NCBI GenBank assembly: GCA_947624405.1
Contig: CANQKB010000072.1
Span: 1-7,140 of the forward strand
Reading direction: 5' to 3'
Source of the DNA: an uncultured Clostridia bacterium
GTDB lineage: Bacteria; Bacillota; Clostridia; TANB77; CAG-508
Length of the DNA stretch: 7,140 bases
Positions 6,541 through 7,140 of this stretch are shown in pieces (within the stretch, counting starts at the first letter, position 1; each line of letters opens with the position of its first letter). Below the pieces are notes generated by a model. It was not told the DNA's origin, did not search any database, and worked only from the letters and a program-made list of their open reading frames with translations. Position numbers and translations under genes: made by a program.

Positions 6541-6988
6541 GTGTATCGTTTAGTATCTTTATTGCATCACTCATTCCAAATAACTTTACATACTGGTCTA
6601 CCTTCTCCTTTCTACTATCTTTTAAATATGGTTTCAATGATTTTAAAAGATTTGACCTTGGATCATTTGTATTTTGCATTTTTTCTAACATATTCTTCAT
6701 TTTAAGAATCATCATTGGGTCTATGTCTACGCCTGTATCTGAAGAATTATTTTGCGCGTTATATTCACTTTTTCCATTATTATTATTTTGATTATTTCCA
6801 TAGTTATAATTATTCCTTTGATTACTATTTCCGTTCATATTTTCTGCCACTTTAGAAACAATATTCTTTATGTTTTCTCCATCTTTTGAATTCATCATTT
6901 GTGTTATTTGATTCATGCCTTTTTCAATATCTGCTTTATCCATTTTGCCTAGCATTTCAGCCATTTTATTCATATCAAAATTTTCCAT
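6533..6988 (-). CDS. 151-residue hypothetical protein with Asn-rich linker, clostridial type
   Basis: A complete gene, ATG at 6988 and TGA at 6535-6533. There is no signal peptide or membrane helix, so it is probably cytoplasmic. Residues 1-50 are Met-rich and probably helical (MNKMAEMLGKMDKADIEKGM, then QITQMMN). Residues about 52-83 are an Asn-rich flexible linker with some Tyr and Gly. Residues 88-151 form a second helical domain with DIDPMMILKMKNMLEKM and NDPRSNLLKSLKPYL followed by KDSRKEKVDQYVKL. The last part resembles an 'LL-x-x-LKPYL-x-x-x-R-x-x-K-x-D' pattern that I recall from many small clostridial hypothetical proteins, but I cannot name a family or function. A purine-rich TAGGAAAAGG lies just before the ATG, making a modest ribosome site. 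It is co-transcribed with the 48-residue membrane protein that follows, which suggests a soluble partner acting at the membrane. Confidence 0.9.
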   Translation of the reverse strand: MENFDMNKMAEMLGKMDKADIEKGMNQITQMMNSKDGENIKNIVSKVAENMNGNSNQRNNYNYGNNQNNNNGKSEYNAQNNSSDTGVDIDPMMILKMKNMLEKMQNTNDPRSNLLKSLKPYLKDSRKEKVDQYVKLFGMSDAIKILNDTRR

Positions 6989-7014
6989 ACCTTTTCCTAC
7001 CCTTTCCTATATTT

Positions 7015-7020
7015 ATTATA
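7015..7020 (-). promoter_or_regulatory. Possible -10 element for the two-gene unit
   Basis: TATAAT on the minus strand lies 26 bases before the ATG of the 151-residue gene. No good -35 hexamer is found at 16-18 bases upstream (TCAAAA at 17). A second TATAAT occurs at 7035-7030, also without a good -35. The position just after a terminator-like hairpin favours a promoter here, but the assignment is weak. Confidence 0.35.
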
Positions 7021-7046
7021 TGCACAATCATTATATATTTTGACAC

Positions 7047-7080
7047 AAAAAAAGCACTTGTAACAGTGCAGTGTTTTTTT
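7047..7080. terminator. Intrinsic terminator-like hairpin, possibly bidirectional
   Basis: A7 (7047-7053), then GCACT-TGTAAC-AGTGC (7054-7069), then AGTG and T7 (7074-7080). Read on the minus strand, the 5-bp stem GCACT/AGTGC with a 6-base loop is followed directly by T7, the classic layout, and would end a gene lying beyond 7140. An alternative fold pairs A7 and CACT (7055-7058) with AGTG (7070-7073) and T7 around a single bulged G, which would also work on the plus strand. It separates the two-gene unit from whatever is upstream. Confidence 0.7.
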
Positions 7081-7111
7081 AAGAAGCCTGAAAATAGTTG
7101 TTTTGAAATGA

Positions 7112-7140
7112 ACGCGTAAGCGACCAAACGAGCGAAGCGA
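7112..7140. repeat. GC-rich GCGA-repeat motif at the right edge
   Basis: This edge is clearly more GC-rich than its surroundings. It holds the palindrome ACGCGT (7112-7117) and three GCGA copies (7120-7123, 7132-7135, 7137-7140); AAGCGA occurs twice (7118-7123, 7135-7140). It could be the end of an interspersed repeat or of a gene outside the window. It is cut by the edge, so its nature is open. Confidence 0.35.

Noticed and set aside
7040..7045. TTGACA on the plus strand as a promoter -35
   Set aside because: No -10-like hexamer lies 16-18 bases downstream and there is no plus-strand gene to drive.
6402..7119. Plus-strand open frames opposite the 151-residue gene and the right edge
   Set aside because: No ribosome sites and compositions expected from antisense of the Asn- and Lys-rich gene.

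Overview
The window looks like a chromosomal fragment of an AT-rich, low-GC Gram-positive bacterium, most likely a Clostridia-type member of the Bacillota, perhaps a gut commensal. The reasons are strong AGGAGG-type ribosome sites, sigma-A-like promoters, Ile ATA and Arg AGA codons, TGG for Trp with TGA used as a stop, and Gram-positive surface-protein modules. All four supported genes lie on the minus strand, so transcription runs from high to low coordinates. The species is not identifiable from this sequence alone.

From right to left in transcription order: (1) 7081-7140 holds an unusually GC-rich GCGA-repeat edge, followed at 7047-7080 by a terminator-like hairpin with A and T runs on its two sides; this probably closes a gene lying beyond the window. 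(2) 6988-6374 is a two-gene unit: a 151-residue soluble hypothetical protein with an Asn-rich linker, then a 48-residue membrane protein whose ribosome site is embedded in the end of the first gene. (3) 6373-6054 is a gene-free regulatory region with three tandem 11-bp repeats, a near-consensus TTGAAA-17-TATAAT promoter and a second candidate promoter. (4) 6053-1032 encodes a 1673-residue secreted, membrane-anchored surface protein: signal peptide, a long series of DUF11-like beta-sandwich modules, an SdrD-B/Cna-B-like module with a Ca-binding-type loop, a last DUF11-like module, then an acidic EDDF...VKTGG motif before one membrane helix. It has no LPXTG signal. (5) Only 18 bases downstream, 1013 to the left edge encodes the first 337 residues of a second exported protein. 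It has a Cys/His-rich domain and a Cys...Gln-Ser-Ala-Ile-Trp arrangement resembling internal-thioester adhesin domains. It runs off the window in a 17-residue (51-bp) tandem repeat.

The two surface-protein genes form an apparent operon driven from the 6054-6373 region. A reasonable inference is that the giant stalk-like protein and the candidate thioester protein work together at the cell surface, in adhesion or in building an envelope structure. Nothing here proves a partner, substrate or host ligand. The upstream pair is probably an unrelated housekeeping or sporulation-era clostridial pair of unknown function.
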